Shown in pieces: positions 39,959 to 40,669 of a stretch of 40,669 nucleotides of DNA. The position numbers and the translations under genes were made by a program. This stretch comes from an uncultured Bacilli bacterium. GTDB lineage: Bacteria > Bacillota_I > Bacilli_A > RF39 > UBA660. Where the stretch lies: positions 1 through 40,669 of the forward strand of contig CAKONI010000006.1 of assembly GCA_934097105.1 (NCBI GenBank), given 5' to 3'. Position 1 is the first letter of the stretch, and every line of letters begins with the position of its first letter. Under the pieces are notes generated by a model. The model was not told the origin of the DNA, searched no databases, and worked only from the letters and a program-made list of their open reading frames with translations.

Positions 39959-40669
39959 CTATATCTCCCATTTTTTTGGATAAATATATTCTATTCTTTC
40001 TTTTTTGGGTACATAATGTTTTTTGATTTTAGTTCTATTTGATTTTAAATCAGGTAATGCTTGTCTACAATATTTATCTAATTCACAAAATATATTTTGA
40101 CAATCAATAAGTTGTAATGGTCTATTACCAATTTTTTTAAAATCTAAATTAAGTCTTTTAAACTCTTCGTCTTGATGTTCATACATGTATTTAATTATAT
40201 CTTCATTACTCATTTCACCTTTATCAATGAAGCATTTTTTGATTCCGCGAAGTGATCCAGGCCCTGCTACTGTAAATTCATCTTCTTTCCAATTTACCAC
40301 TTTACTATAATTAATATCAGTTACTAATTGATAAGCCATAAAATTACCTATTAATGGATAACTTTTAATTATATTGAATGCCTCTTCCATAGTTTTGCAT
40401 TTAATTATTTTATTTTGTATTCTATCCTCATTAAACATTTTGTTAAGTAGAGCTAAATGATTATCGTGCTTTCTATCATATCCAAATGCTTTATTAGCAC
40501 AACTTATATAAGCATCATTATATATTTTAATACCATTAGATATAGCATTTTCCAAAACTTTGGAATAATCTTTTACATTAAATGTCTTTAAAGTAATATC
40601 TTCAAAATTATTTAATAATAATTCCCAAGTTGATTCTTTGTTAAATAGTTTAAATATTAGTATTCTAAA
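39959..40669 (-). CDS. DNA-base-hypermodification-like protein (HMUDK helical domain), N-terminus outside window
   Basis: The frame stays open to the right window edge, giving at least 236 residues; an internal TTG at 40555 is not a credible start because similarity continues upstream (RILIFKLFNKESTWELLL). Characteristic segments are FMAYQLVTDINYSK and EFTVAGPGSLRGIKKCF, a helical HhH-GPD-like fold found in 5-hydroxymethyl-dU DNA kinase and glutamyl/putrescinyl-thymine transferase proteins. Phages use these to modify DNA bases; chromosomal copies often sit in defence or prophage regions. The family assignment is from motif memory. The neighbour is a dead Abi_C gene, nine bases downstream. Confidence 0.65.
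   Translation of the reverse strand, partial: FRILIFKLFNKESTWELLLNNFEDITLKTFNVKDYSKVLENAISNGIKIYNDAYISCANKAFGYDRKHDNHLALLNKMFNEDRIQNKIIKCKTMEEAFNIIKSYPLIGNFMAYQLVTDINYSKVVNWKEDEFTVAGPGSLRGIKKCFIDKGEMSNEDIIKYMYEHQDEEFKRLNLDFKKIGNRPLQLIDCQNIFCELDKYCRQALPDLKSNRTKIKKHYVPKKERIEYIYPKKWEI

Overview
This is a low-GC (about 30 % by eye), densely coding piece of chromosome from a spore-forming member of the Bacillota. The evidence is a sigma-F-type sporulation sigma factor with an SpoIIAA-like protein, SpoVAC/SpoVAD/SpoVAE, SpoVIF, HrcA with CIRCE operators, MtaB, ScpAB, and strong Shine-Dalgarno sequences. TGG encodes Trp and TGA is used as a stop, so this is not a TGA=Trp Mycoplasma. The very low GC, short intergenic regions and reduced sporulation operon suggest an uncultured Bacilli lineage (Erysipelotrichia or RF39-like); that placement is inference. 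Almost every gene lies on the minus strand. Many promoters read TTGNNN-N17-TATAAT, often with an extended -10 (TGnTATAAT).

Layout. 1-1626: MacB-like ABC exporter (permease cut by the window edge). 1627-2114: intergenic RNA locus. 2115-4112: recG. 4237-4373: an independent small RNA on the plus strand. 4434-6014: CPBP protease and metallophosphoesterase, the only plus-strand operon. 6031-10078: obgE, small hypotheticals, mtaB and an anchored acidic protein. 10184-16620: heat-shock locus hrcA-grpE-dnaK-pepF-dnaJ under CIRCE control. 16644-18728: small membrane protein and a secreted L,D-transpeptidase. 19061-22502: accessory region with a GNAT, a hypothetical behind an attenuator-like leader, an AbiF-type HEPN protein with a candidate downstream ncRNA, a decayed gene, and tRNA-Leu. 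22511-24768: scpAB and a TPR protein. 24821-27642: spoIIAA-sigF-spoVAC-spoVAD-spoVAE. 27777-31634: TrmH-type methyltransferase, YgjP-like protein, ruvB, tdk, ruvA, spoVIF. 31714-38893: der, DUF5684 protein, LysM protein, hypotheticals, RNHCP protein, cysteine desulfurase and polysaccharide deacetylase. 39006-39240: tRNA-Gly with an unusual structured leader. 39294-40669: second accessory region with a small ORF, a broken Abi_C-like gene and a partial gene resembling DNA-base-hypermodification (HMUDK-helical) proteins.

The most unusual points are these. (1) The AbiF-like RX4H protein is followed by a promoter-hairpin-terminator RNA cassette, and both lie between two 32-bp near-identical copies of the tRNA-Leu 3' flank. 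This looks like a toxin-RNA-antitoxin or Cas13-ancestor-type module in a degraded tRNA island. (2) The spoIIA operon has no spoIIAB, and its SpoIIAA has lost the phosphorylatable DSSG serine, while a sigma-G-like promoter still precedes spoVAC. (3) Several promoter-bearing non-coding RNAs do not match families I recognise, one of them containing a stretch that resembles a type II CRISPR repeat. (4) The L,D-transpeptidase carries a transglutaminase-like domain without its catalytic cysteine.
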